This document shows, in pieces, positions 1-6,395 of a stretch of DNA of 7,925 bases (positions are counted from its first letter, which is position 1; the number at the start of each line of letters is the position of its first letter). The stretch is taken from the NCBI GenBank assembly GCA_019751475.1, contig JAIENH010000114.1:1-7925 (forward strand), written 5' to 3'. Made by a program: the position numbers and the translations under genes. This DNA comes from Cyclobacteriaceae bacterium (GTDB lineage: Bacteria > Bacteroidota > Bacteroidia > Cytophagales > Cyclobacteriaceae). The notes beneath the pieces are model-generated. The model did no database searches. It saw only the letters and a list, made by a program, of their open reading frames with translations, and was not told the DNA's origin.

Positions 1-1
1 G

Positions 2-448
2 AATAACATGGGGATTCTTTTAAACGGATCGTTGATTCGAAGTGAAATAACCCTACCAGCTGCTATTGCGGCTGGCCAAAACGACAAAAGACCTCTGCAG
101 GGCCAAGCTCCATACGTAGTCAATGCGGGATTATTCTACAATAACGAAGACAATGGTTTGCAAGTGAATATGTTGTACAATGTTGTTGGTAGAAACATTT
201 TGTTCGTTGGCTTCCAGGACTATCCGGACCTCTACATTATGCCACGCAATGTTTTGGATCTTGTTTTCACCAAAAGACTTAACGAGCGCTTTATGTTGAA
301 AGGTGGAATTACCGACATTCTTAATAACCCGTTCTTAATCTTACAAGACGGAAATCAGGATGGCAAGTTTGAGCGTGATAATGATCAGGTGATCCAGTCC
401 TTCAAGCCAGGCCAGGTGTTTTCAATTGGTTTCAGCTATCGCTTTTAA
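2..448 (+). CDS. TonB-dependent receptor, C-terminal fragment (5' end outside window)
   Basis: This is the last 148 codons of an outer-membrane beta-barrel protein; the reading frame is open to the left edge, so the Met at base 8 is internal rather than a start. The sequence has alternating barrel-type strands, a run resembling RPLQGQAPYVVNAGLFYNN, a conserved MPRNVLDLVFTKRL strand, a GGITDILNNP turn and a terminal strand ending FSIGFSYRF. A final aromatic Phe is the usual barrel-assembly signal. These features fit the C-terminal barrel of the large Bacteroidota TonB-dependent receptors, which import ligands across the outer membrane using energy from TonB-ExbBD. The loop DGNQDGKFERDND is rich in Asp and Asn and could bind a cation, but that is only inference. 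The plug domain and substrate cannot be seen. No SusD gene follows; the next gene, 106 bases downstream, is a beta-helix lipoprotein. Confidence 0.85.
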   Translation, partial: NNMGILLNGSLIRSEITLPAAIAAGQNDKRPLQGQAPYVVNAGLFYNNEDNGLQVNMLYNVVGRNILFVGFQDYPDLYIMPRNVLDLVFTKRLNERFMLKGGITDILNNPFLILQDGNQDGKFERDNDQVIQSFKPGQVFSIGFSYRF

Positions 449-501
449 TATTCCATACTTTGCGGGCATTTGGTAAAGTAATCTTCGGTTACAGGTAACA
501 T

Positions 502-528
502 TTTGGTAATACTAGAGCGATAGGTTTG
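502..528 (+). promoter_or_regulatory. Putative Bacteroidota-type promoter for the beta-helix lipoprotein gene
   Basis: TAGGTTTG at 521-528 is an exact match to the Bacteroidota -7 consensus TAnnTTTG, and TTTG at 502-505 resembles the -33 element. The 15-base spacing is a little shorter than usual. Transcription would start near 535, leaving about 20 bases of leader before the ATG at 555. This would let the lipoprotein be transcribed separately from the receptor gene. Confidence 0.45.
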
Positions 529-554
529 CGCAACTATTACAAACAATAGAAGCG

Positions 555-2471
555 ATGAAAAAAAACCAACAGATTAAACGAAACTTATTTTTAGGGTTGA
601 TTCCACTTTTCCTTATTGGAATGACCCTTACAATGAATTCTTGTAAAAAGACGGAGACCAACAAACCTGCACCAACGCTTACACTAAGTGCTAATACCGC
701 ATCTGGTTCACCTGGACAAAAGGTAACGGCTACATTAACGGTAGATTCTCCTGAAGGGGGGCAAAGCTTAACAATTTTAAATAACGGATCTGCCGACACC
801 ACTATCCCTGTTGTTGATCTGGCAGGACAAGCCTCTTTTAGTTACGATTTTAGCTATACAATTCCAGCTACGGCTGTGGTGGGGTCTACTTACATCTTTA
901 CATTTCAGGCAACAGACAGAAAGAATCAGCAATCACAAGTGGCTGTTTTTGCTGTAACGGTAAACCCAATTCCTAATAAACCAATTCAGGAAGTGTCTGG
1001 AAGAATTACTGCAAGTACTACCTGGACAGCCGATAAGATCTGGAAGATCAATGGATTTGTCTATGTTGGATCGGATGTAATACCTGCTGGTGCTACTTCT
1101 CCTGTTGTTGGCGCTACTGCAACACTTACCATTGAAGCTGGAACAGTTATAATGGGTGAAACAAGTTCACCTGTGGGTTCGCTTATTATTTCGCGCGGCA
1201 GCCAAATTATTGCAAACGGAACAGCTGCTAAACCAATTGTATTTACTTCAGAGAAAGCTCCTGGTACTAAGAAAGGTGGCGACTGGGGTGGACTTGTGAT
1301 TTGTGGAAGATCATCAAATAATATTGCAGGAACGCTTGGAACAGGTATAGGTGAATTGGAAGGTGGTTACGGTGGCTATCATGGCGGTGGCACTTCAGCT
1401 GATGCTAATGATAACTCTGGCACGTTGAACTTCGTTCGCATTGAGTTCGCAGGTTTTCCGATCAATCCTAACCAGGAGATCAACGGATTGACGTTAGGAA
1501 GCGTAGGAGCAGGAACAACCATTTCGAATGTGCAGGTTACATATGCTAACGATGACTCTTTTGAGTGGTTTGGTGGAACAGTGAATTGCACAAACCTTAT
1601 CGCCTACAAGGGAATTGACGATGATTTTGATACCGACAATGGATTTAGCGGTCGCGTGCAGTTTGGTCTTGGTATCCGTGACGCGCTTATTTCCGATCAA
1701 TCCGGCTCAAATGGATTTGAAGCGGATAACGATGGTGCAGGTTCCAACAACCAACCATGGACGACAGCCCAGTTTTCTAATATGACCATCATTGGCCCCA
1801 AAGCTACCAGCGGTACTACAATCGGTGTACAATTTCAAAATGGCGCTCACTTGAGAAGAAATGTAAAGCAAGACATTATTAACTCAATTATCACAGGATA
1901 TCCTACCGGAATTTATATTGATGGAACAGCCGGTTCGGTTACAAATGCTGTACAAAATGCTGCCAGTGGCGACTTGGCATTGAGAAATAATATATTGGCA
2001 GGTGTGCAGGGATGGGGAGGAAATGGATTTGGAGCTGCATCTACATCTGATGAGCGTACAGTATCAGGTATTCCTTTCTCACCAGATGCTAATTTTGCAG
2101 CGCCTCCTCGCGGAAGGATGATTTCAGCCGGAAACATTGCATCAGGTTCTAATCCTTTCCAAAATGGTGTCTTCACCATTACCGAGCAGCAGATTAGCGG
2201 CCAAAATTCATTGCCTTGGTTCGTTTCAACTGCCAATGGGAATACCATTTTGTCAAAATGGAATGATGCGGGTATTAATGGTAACATATTCGAGCCATTG
2301 GCAGGAACTCCTACATTATTGCCTGCTGCCGGTTCGCCTTTGTTGTCAGGCGCTTCTTTCACAGGATTCAATGGTTTTAGTCCAGTGACGTATCGTGGTG
2401 CATTTGGTACAACCGATTGGACGCTTGGATGGACGAATTGGAATCCTCAGATCACTGATTATTCTAAATAA
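555..2471 (+). CDS. Lipoprotein with Ig-like region and predicted right-handed beta-helix
   Basis: A 638-residue exported lipoprotein. Residues 1-29 form a signal peptide with a basic start and a hydrophobic core, and the likely lipidated cysteine is C30 (TMNSC). KKTETN follows, which partly resembles the Lys/acidic surface-export signal of Bacteroidota lipoproteins. Residues 37-137 look like an Ig/PKD-type beta-sandwich (PTLTLSANT, then VVGSTYIFTFQATDR). From about 145 onward the protein is rich in Gly, Asn, Thr and Ser with short repeating strands (TLTIEAGTVIMG, SLIISRGSQIIANG), a GGDWGG motif at 241-246 and many Asp/Asn turns, which fits a parallel beta-helix. The C-terminus WTNWNPQITDYSK lacks a recognisable type IX sorting domain. 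No catalytic residues could be identified. It probably sits on the outer membrane with the upstream receptor, perhaps binding its ligand, but that is inference from adjacency. The ATG at 555 is the only start that gives a complete signal peptide. Confidence 0.8.
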   Translation: MKKNQQIKRNLFLGLIPLFLIGMTLTMNSCKKTETNKPAPTLTLSANTASGSPGQKVTATLTVDSPEGGQSLTILNNGSADTTIPVVDLAGQASFSYDFSYTIPATAVVGSTYIFTFQATDRKNQQSQVAVFAVTVNPIPNKPIQEVSGRITASTTWTADKIWKINGFVYVGSDVIPAGATSPVVGATATLTIEAGTVIMGETSSPVGSLIISRGSQIIANGTAAKPIVFTSEKAPGTKKGGDWGGLVICGRSSNNIAGTLGTGIGELEGGYGGYHGGGTSADANDNSGTLNFVRIEFAGFPINPNQEINGLTLGSVGAGTTISNVQVTYANDDSFEWFGGTVNCTNLIAYKGIDDDFDTDNGFSGRVQFGLGIRDALISDQSGSNGFEADNDGAGSNNQPWTTAQFSNMTIIGPKATSGTTIGVQFQNGAHLRRNVKQDIINSIITGYPTGIYIDGTAGSVTNAVQNAASGDLALRNNILAGVQGWGGNGFGAASTSDERTVSGIPFSPDANFAAPPRGRMISAGNIASGSNPFQNGVFTITEQQISGQNSLPWFVSTANGNTILSKWNDAGINGNIFEPLAGTPTLLPAAGSPLLSGASFTGFNGFSPVTYRGAFGTTDWTLGWTNWNPQITDYSK

Positions 2472-2495
2472 TTTTTGCCAATAAGATTTCTAATA

Positions 2496-2528
2496 AAAAA
2501 GACCGGAGCAATTTGCTCCGGTCTTTTT
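2496..2528. terminator. Strong rho-independent terminator, likely bidirectional
   Basis: The arm GACCGGAGC at 2501-2509 pairs perfectly with GCTCCGGTC at 2515-2523. A2510-T2514 extends the stem and leaves a 3-base loop. Five A's before and five T's after allow a 15-bp stem overall and make the structure usable from either strand. It starts 24 bases after the beta-helix lipoprotein stop codon and should end that transcript. Confidence 0.9.
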
Positions 2529-2554
2529 AATGTCTGTATCTGGGGGAAAATCCC

Positions 2555-2568
2555 TCGCCTTTAGGCGA
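2555..2568. repeat. REP-like small palindrome, copy A
   Basis: TCGCCTTTAGGCGA is a perfect palindrome with a CTTTAG centre (5-6 bp stem, tight loop). It is followed by GACTTTAGTTT. Copies B and C lie about 95-120 bases away with the same CTTTAG-type centre, so this is a family of small hairpins rather than one chance palindrome. It follows the terminator and has no T-run, so it is unlikely to be a terminator itself. Confidence 0.55.
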
Positions 2569-2582
2569 AGACTTTAGTTTAA

Positions 2583-2590
2583 TAATTTTG
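2583..2590 (+). promoter_or_regulatory. TAnnTTTG-like -7 element upstream of the 2725 gene
   Basis: TAATTTTG matches the Bacteroidota -7 consensus exactly, but there is no convincing TTTG at the -33 position. If used, the transcript would begin near 2597 and carry palindromes B and C in a leader of about 130 bases before the lipoprotein start at 2725. In such AT-rich DNA a chance match is quite possible. Confidence 0.25.
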
Positions 2591-2661
2591 TATGAAGCGA
2601 ACACTAGATGACTCAGCGATTTTCTCCCGAATGATTTCCGAGTCTATGTGCATTGCTTCAG

Positions 2662-2704
2662 TCGGCTTTAGCCGATACTAAACCCTTCGGCTTTTAGCCG
2701 AAGG
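2662..2704. repeat. REP-like palindromes, copies B and C (tandem pair)
   Basis: Copy B, TCGGCTTTAGCCGA (2662-2675), and copy C, whose arms CCTTCGGCT (2684-2692) and AGCCGAAGG (2696-2704) pair perfectly, lie 8 bases apart and share the core GGCTTTAGCC. ACTAAA (2677-2682) between them is the reverse complement of TTTAGT (2573-2578) beside copy A, so the two clusters appear to face each other. This arrangement resembles REP/BIME elements mobilised by IS200-like REP-associated transposases, but no transposase is in the window. Copy C ends 20 bases before the next gene and would lie in its mRNA leader if transcription starts further upstream. Confidence 0.55.
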
Positions 2705-2724
2705 TAGTTCAGTTTTATACCCGA

Positions 2725-3273
2725 ATGAATCGCATTTTATTAATTCTTTTAGTTGCTATAAGCGGGTGTGGGAATAAAAACCAGTATGACCCGGCCAGGT
2801 ATTACGATGCTCAACGGCAAGATTTACTTCTCACCCAAATAGTAACCTATATTTTTGAAGCACCACCGCTCACTTCTATGAAAGACCGGTTTAAGCCAGA
2901 GCACTCGTCTTTCTACTCATCAAAGACCCGATTTTTCACGCTGGAAAAGTTGTACAAAGCCCCAGATGGTACTCATTACTTTTATCTAATTCGACCGGCT
3001 CCCCATCCTACCGAGAAACGAGGTGTGGGAGGATATTTTAAAGTAGACGACAAATTTTCATTGTACGATTTTAGAGAAGTATTTGTAACACCTATGCTTC
3101 CGGAGGCCGATGTTAAAGGCCGATGCTCTTTTCTGTTTGATGAAATGGTAAAAGGTACCATTGAACAATACTTATTGATGCCTTCTTACGTGCAGTGGCC
3201 CAATGAGATTTCTTACTATGACTCCACAACGTTTGAATGGCGTTTAAAGCCAGGGATCAATTCGGTTCAATAG
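2725..3273 (+). CDS. Uncharacterised lipoprotein, 182 aa
   Basis: I do not recognise this family. The N-terminus MNRILLILLVAISGC is a compact lipoprotein signal peptide with the lipobox ISGC, lipidation at C15 and GNKNQYDPARYYDAQ following. The mature part is about 168 residues, globular and rich in aromatic residues (for example HYFYLIRPAPHPTEKR, and later EQYLLMPSYVQWPNEISYYD). It has no further membrane segment and no visible catalytic motif. The start at 2725 gives a complete signal peptide, and no better in-frame start lies upstream. The gene comes after the REP-like palindromes and converges on the gene at 3283-3972 with 9 bases between the stop codons. It is probably anchored in the periplasm or outer membrane; its role is unknown. 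Confidence 0.75.
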   Translation: MNRILLILLVAISGCGNKNQYDPARYYDAQRQDLLLTQIVTYIFEAPPLTSMKDRFKPEHSSFYSSKTRFFTLEKLYKAPDGTHYFYLIRPAPHPTEKRGVGGYFKVDDKFSLYDFREVFVTPMLPEADVKGRCSFLFDEMVKGTIEQYLLMPSYVQWPNEISYYDSTTFEWRLKPGINSVQ

Positions 3274-3282
3274 CATCGTATT

Positions 3283-3972
3283 TCAATTCACCTTCCTCAA
3301 CCGTTCGGTGTGAAAGTCGATGGCCTTCTTGATAGGAACAGTTGTATTGCTCACAGAATCTTGCGCTTTTTTGTTGTTTTCTATTTTTTGTAGCAGCACC
3401 AGGTTCTCCAGTTTGTTGGCTTCCAGTGCTTTCTCCAGCCGTAGTTTCTCTTGCCCGTTGTTGACAAGTTTGTTATTCAGATTTTTGTTTTCTGTTACCA
3501 GTCGTTGTTGTTGGCGTATCACTGCATCGAGTGCGCGCTGGGCTTCATCTATTTGAGCTTGTATTTTATCGCGATAAAATTTTATTCCAAATTGATAGAC
3601 AAATTTCTCGAGTTGCCCTTCCGTGATTTTGATGTCGTTCACTGTCCACTCGGCAGCGTCTATTCCCGCCCACACGGTGCCTTTTTCTTCGTTGCCCCTA
3701 GATGTGAGATACACAATACCTGTAGTGTAAACGGTGCCACCCAGCACCGGGCTTTCTACATACTGGTAGGCATCACCTGATTTAATCTTGCCAAGCTCTT
3801 TCACATATTTGCCCCAGGCAACCGCTACCTCTTCTTTTTTTCCATCCAACTCTGTAGCAAAGCCTTCTTTGTTTCCACCTTTTACCTTTTCACTTTTCTT
3901 GCTTACGGTAACCTTTTGAGCAACGCAGTTCAGTGAAAAACAAAGACAGAGAAAGAATGCAAACTTTTTCAT
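3283..3972 (-). CDS. Uncharacterised secreted protein with C-terminal coiled coil
   Basis: A 229-residue protein of unrecognised family. MKKFAFFLCLCFSLNCVAQ is a Sec signal peptide; cleavage probably falls around VAQ-KVTV. A Cys at residue 16 is preceded by Asn, so lipidation is unlikely. The N-terminal half of the mature protein is Lys-rich and then globular, with GGTVYTTGIVYLTSRG and a TVWAGIDAAEW segment. From about residue 130 to 205 it is a long charged helix with heptad-like Leu, Ile and Val spacing (QIDEAQRALDAVIRQQQRL, then KLRLEKALEANKLENLVLL), which predicts a coiled coil. It likely acts in the periplasm or at the cell surface, perhaps as an oligomer. Its start lies 47 bases from the divergent TTG start at 4020, so the two genes share one short promoter region. 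Confidence 0.75.
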   Translation of the reverse strand: MKKFAFFLCLCFSLNCVAQKVTVSKKSEKVKGGNKEGFATELDGKKEEVAVAWGKYVKELGKIKSGDAYQYVESPVLGGTVYTTGIVYLTSRGNEEKGTVWAGIDAAEWTVNDIKITEGQLEKFVYQFGIKFYRDKIQAQIDEAQRALDAVIRQQQRLVTENKNLNNKLVNNGQEKLRLEKALEANKLENLVLLQKIENNKKAQDSVSNTTVPIKKAIDFHTERLRKVN

Positions 3973-4019
3973 AATTCATTGGTTAACTTGGGTGTAAAGA
4001 TCATTTAAAAAATAGTCAC

Positions 4020-4925
4020 TTGGCAAATGTTTTGATCACCGGGGCGACCGGCTTAGTGGGTACGCGCCTCGCGGAAATACTCTTGGAGAAAGGACACCGC
4101 GTAGCCCATGTGGGCAGGAGCAAGCGGGCGGGCCCGGTACCTTCTTTTCTCTGGAATGTGGAACATGGTGTGATGGAGATTGAGGCACTGCGCGGAATAG
4201 ATGCCATTGTGCATTTGGCAGGTGCCGGTGTAGCGGACGAGCGATGGACAACCAAACGCAAGAAGGTGATACTGGAGAGTCGCACGAAGTCGTCAGCACT
4301 TTTGTGCAAAACCCTGAAGAACATTCCTAATTCAGTGAAGGCGGTCGTCTCAGCATCAGCCATTGGTTATTATGGTTTTGGTTTGAGTGATCAGCTTTTT
4401 ACGGAAGAGAGTAGGCCCGGCACCGACTACCTGGCCAATGTGGTAGTGCAGTGGGAAAAAGAGGTTGATAAAATTGCAGAGCTTGGCATACGTGTAGCAA
4501 AAATCCGTATTGGGATTGTGTTAAGTGACAAAGGTGGTGCCTTAAAAGAAATGGCGCGACCGATCCGGTGGGGGGTAGGTGCTCCGCTCGGCACTGGCAA
4601 TCAACTGCTAAGCTGGATACACATCGATGACTTGTGCAGGATGTTTATCAAAGCAGTGGAAGATCGGCAGATAACCGGTGTGTACAATGGTGTAGGCATA
4701 AAAGCCATTACGAACCAGCAGATGACAAAGGCGATTGCAACGGTGTTAAACCGACCACTGCTCTTTCCTAACATTCCTGCTTTTATACTCCGACTTATCG
4801 TGGGAGAGATGGCTGACATAGTAGTAAACGGCAGCAACGTATCTTCACAAAAGTTCCAACAGGCAGGTTTCAATTTTCAATTCACAGACGAGGTAGAGGC
4901 ATTGAACGATCTTTTCAAACGCTGA
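4020..4925 (+). CDS. TIGR01777/SDR39U1-type NAD(P)-binding epimerase family protein (YfcH-like)
   Basis: A 301-residue protein, the usual length for this atypical short-chain dehydrogenase/epimerase family (E. coli YfcH, human SDR39U1). The N-terminus MANVLITGATGLVGTRLAE carries the Rossmann glycine motif GATGLVG. It is followed by the family segments IDAIVHLAGAGVADERW and SASAIGYYG (111-119), then a WIHIDDLCRMF stretch. The C-terminal 50 residues (NRPLLFPNIPAFILRLIVGE, then SSQKFQQAGFNF) match the DUF1731 domain typical of the family. The natural substrate is not established, so no specific reaction is claimed. It is probably cytoplasmic. The start is TTG: an in-frame stop at 3984-3986 and the absence of an upstream ATG leave TTG at 4020 as the start that restores the Rossmann beta strand. 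The LOG-family gene follows 73 bases downstream on the same strand. Confidence 0.9.
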   Translation: MANVLITGATGLVGTRLAEILLEKGHRVAHVGRSKRAGPVPSFLWNVEHGVMEIEALRGIDAIVHLAGAGVADERWTTKRKKVILESRTKSSALLCKTLKNIPNSVKAVVSASAIGYYGFGLSDQLFTEESRPGTDYLANVVVQWEKEVDKIAELGIRVAKIRIGIVLSDKGGALKEMARPIRWGVGAPLGTGNQLLSWIHIDDLCRMFIKAVEDRQITGVYNGVGIKAITNQQMTKAIATVLNRPLLFPNIPAFILRLIVGEMADIVVNGSNVSSQKFQQAGFNFQFTDEVEALNDLFKR

Positions 4926-4963
4926 CAGTAGCATTTATGATTACTCGATTTCGAAGGTTTCCC

Positions 4964-4971
4964 TATCTTCG
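4964..4971 (+). promoter_or_regulatory. Possible -7 promoter element for the LOG-family gene
   Basis: TATCTTCG differs from the Bacteroidota -7 consensus TAnnTTTG at one base and lies 27 bases before the ATG at 4999, a typical distance. No clear -33 element is visible. The gene could instead be read from the epimerase promoter. Confidence 0.3.
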
Positions 4972-4998
4972 GCCTGATATTTTTAAGAAACGCAATGT

Positions 4999-5748
4999 AT
5001 GGCAAAGAAAAAGAAGAATGGAGATGAGCTGATCAAGCAGGCACTGGAAGAAGAACATCGTATCCGCAAAGCATTTAAAGACAAAGACTGGGCGGAGATC
5101 AAGAGCTCTGACTCATGGGTGATCTTTAAGGTGATGAGTGAGTTCGTAGAGGGATTTGAGAAGCTTGCCAAGATCGGGCCTTGTGTGACTATTTTCGGAT
5201 CAGCGCGCATCAAGCCGAACAATCCCTATTATAAGATGGCTGAAGAGATTGCCTATCAACTGGTGCAACAAGGCTATGGCGTGGTAACGGGGGGCGGCCC
5301 GGGTATTATGGAAGCAGGTAACAAGGGCGCGAACCGTGCCGGTGGAAAATCGGTGGGCTTAAATATTTTTTTACCTCACGAACAAAAAGGAAATCCTTAC
5401 ATCGACCCTGACAAACTGATTACCTTCGATTACTTTTTTGTGCGCAAGGTGATGTTTGTGAAATACTCGCAAGGCTTTATTGTGATGCCGGGCGGTTTCG
5501 GTACCATTGATGAATTGAGCGAGGCGTTAACCTTAATTCAAACCAAAAAGATTGGCCGTTTCCCTATTGTGCTGGTAGGCAAAAAATTCTGGGCAGGCAT
5601 GATTGACTGGATCAAGAAAGTGTTGGTCACTGAAAAAATGATTTCACCTGAAGACTTGGACTTGTTCAGCATTGTGGACACACCCGAAGATGCCGTTCAA
5701 GTAATAGACGATTTTTATGCGAAGTACTTGCTGTCGCCTAATTTCTGA
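4999..5748 (+). CDS. LOG-family protein (TIGR00730-type; putative nucleoside 5'-monophosphate phosphoribohydrolase)
   Basis: A 249-residue cytoplasmic protein of the LOG / lysine-decarboxylase-like family. Characterised members remove ribose 5'-phosphate from cytokinin or other nucleoside monophosphates; the older 'lysine decarboxylase' label is not supported for this family. Visible motifs are the Rossmann-type start CVTIFGSARI (62-71), VVTGGGPGIMEAGNKGAN (95-112) and the signature PGGFGTIDE (164-172), which matches PGGxGTxxE with the active-site Glu. FFVRKVMFVKYSQGF precedes the signature and supplies the conserved Arg. The first 55 residues form a charged, helical extension (KKKKNGDELIKQALEEEHR) not present in the shortest LOG proteins. 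The true substrate cannot be read from sequence; AMP or another nucleotide is possible. It lies downstream of the epimerase gene and converges on the 5758-6147 gene with a 9-base gap. Confidence 0.9.
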   Translation: MAKKKKNGDELIKQALEEEHRIRKAFKDKDWAEIKSSDSWVIFKVMSEFVEGFEKLAKIGPCVTIFGSARIKPNNPYYKMAEEIAYQLVQQGYGVVTGGGPGIMEAGNKGANRAGGKSVGLNIFLPHEQKGNPYIDPDKLITFDYFFVRKVMFVKYSQGFIVMPGGFGTIDELSEALTLIQTKKIGRFPIVLVGKKFWAGMIDWIKKVLVTEKMISPEDLDLFSIVDTPEDAVQVIDDFYAKYLLSPNF

Positions 5749-5757
5749 TAGCAACTG

Positions 5758-6147
5758 TCATCCTTGACAAACTCCGTTATTCTTCTGCCAGACAATTCGT
5801 TGGTTTTGTAAATCTGAATTAAGTACATCAGTTCCAAGCCGGCCAAGGCTTTTGCCTTGACAATCCTTCACTTCAGGAGGTAACATACTACAGGTGGGGC
5901 AGCACACAGTGGTAAAGAATACCGTCTGGCCTTTGTATTCTGAGGCGGATATGTAGATGTCCCAATATGAAGATGGGTTCTTATAGCCGTTTTTTTCGAT
6001 TTCATCTTTCAGCCATGGTAAATTCTCGGCTGGGTTGCTTACACCGCATTCTTGCACCTCACGTTCGGGTATAAGGTTTTTATCATTTGATCCGCAGCCA
6101 AAGCAGATGATAACGAGAAGCGATAAAATGCGCAGATACATATTCAT
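5758..6147 (-). CDS. Small cysteine-rich lipoprotein, 129 aa
   Basis: A short exported protein. MNMYLRILSLLVIICFGC is a lipoprotein signal peptide with probable lipidation at C18, although the lipobox (CFGC) deviates from the classic form. The mature region contains ENLPWLKDEIEKNGYKNP (41-58), then YKGQTVFF and a cluster CCPTC (82-86). Further cysteines at 34, 96 and 127 make six in the mature part, apart from the lipidated one. The layout, a short helix with ENLPWLK followed by a strand and a Cys cluster, resembles small Bacteroidota lipoproteins of unknown function such as the DUF6970 group, but I cannot assign it from memory. The cysteines could form disulfides or bind a metal. ATG at 6145-6147 is chosen, though the Met two codons later is equally possible. 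Confidence 0.7.
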   Translation of the reverse strand: MNMYLRILSLLVIICFGCGSNDKNLIPEREVQECGVSNPAENLPWLKDEIEKNGYKNPSSYWDIYISASEYKGQTVFFTTVCCPTCSMLPPEVKDCQGKSLGRLGTDVLNSDLQNQRIVWQKNNGVCQG

Positions 6148-6152
6148 AGAGT

Positions 6153-6165
6153 TAGATTCAATCTA
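6153..6165. repeat. 13-bp perfect palindrome upstream of the Cys-rich lipoprotein gene
   Basis: TAGATT-C-AATCTA reads the same on both strands around one central base and begins 6 bases upstream of the minus-strand start at 6147. On the minus strand it overlaps TAGATTG, a poor match to TAnnTTTG. It could be a small operator, or chance in AT-rich DNA. Confidence 0.25.
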
Positions 6166-6290
6166 TAGACCCATACGATGCCTTGGAAGTTGGAAAAGCT
6201 TTATTTTTTCTTAGGATAAAGTCTTTGGTTGCCTCAAAAGGTGGTTTTTTATGCGGAATATTTGCTTTCGCTCAATTCCTAATTAAGACA

Positions 6291-6322
6291 ATCACATCGA
6301 AAACTTGCCACTAAGTTGTGAT
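6291..6322. repeat. Interrupted inverted repeat upstream of the toxin-antitoxin genes
   Basis: AACTT (6302-6306) and AAGTT (6313-6317) pair around GCCACT, and ATCAC (6291-6295) pairs with GTGAT (6318-6322) after a 6-base bulge on the left. Antitoxins of this class often repress their own operon by binding inverted repeats near the promoter, and this lies 74 bases before the chosen antitoxin start. The rest of 6148-6395 is AT-rich with no gene I can support. Confidence 0.25.
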
Positions 6323-6369
6323 TTAAAATAGAATGCAGAAGACTCAGCCGGAGGATTAGCAAAAAATGC

Positions 6370-6377
6370 TAATTTTG
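6370..6377 (+). promoter_or_regulatory. Putative -7 element of the toxin-antitoxin operon
   Basis: TAATTTTG matches TAnnTTTG exactly and ends 18 bases before the ATG at 6396. It lies downstream of the alternative ATG at 6366, so if it is the promoter the protein must begin at 6396. No clear -33 TTTG is present upstream. Confidence 0.35.
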
Positions 6378-6395
6378 TTAAGGTCAGGAAATATT

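Noticed and set aside
478..492. Short hairpin GTAATC-TTC-GGTTAC after the receptor gene
   Set aside because: Six pairs including a G-T and no T-run; too weak to call a terminator.
512..802. Minus-strand open frame of 96 codons
   Set aside because: It lies opposite the signal peptide and Ig-like region of the beta-helix lipoprotein, has no start context and resembles no protein family.
1379..2388. Several open frames of 68-152 codons inside the beta-helix gene
   Set aside because: They are out-of-frame readings of a repetitive Gly/Asn-rich gene; the plus-strand frame has the signal peptide and family features.
2555..2704. CRISPR-like repeat array
   Set aside because: The repeats are short palindromes of different lengths, irregularly spaced, without uniform spacers or cas genes.
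4036..4363. Minus-strand open frames opposite the epimerase gene
   Set aside because: They are complementary-strand shadows of a well-supported Rossmann protein.
5756..5769. TGTCA-TCCT-TGACA hairpin between convergent genes
   Set aside because: Only five pairs, no T-run, and it overlaps the 3' end of the minus-strand gene.
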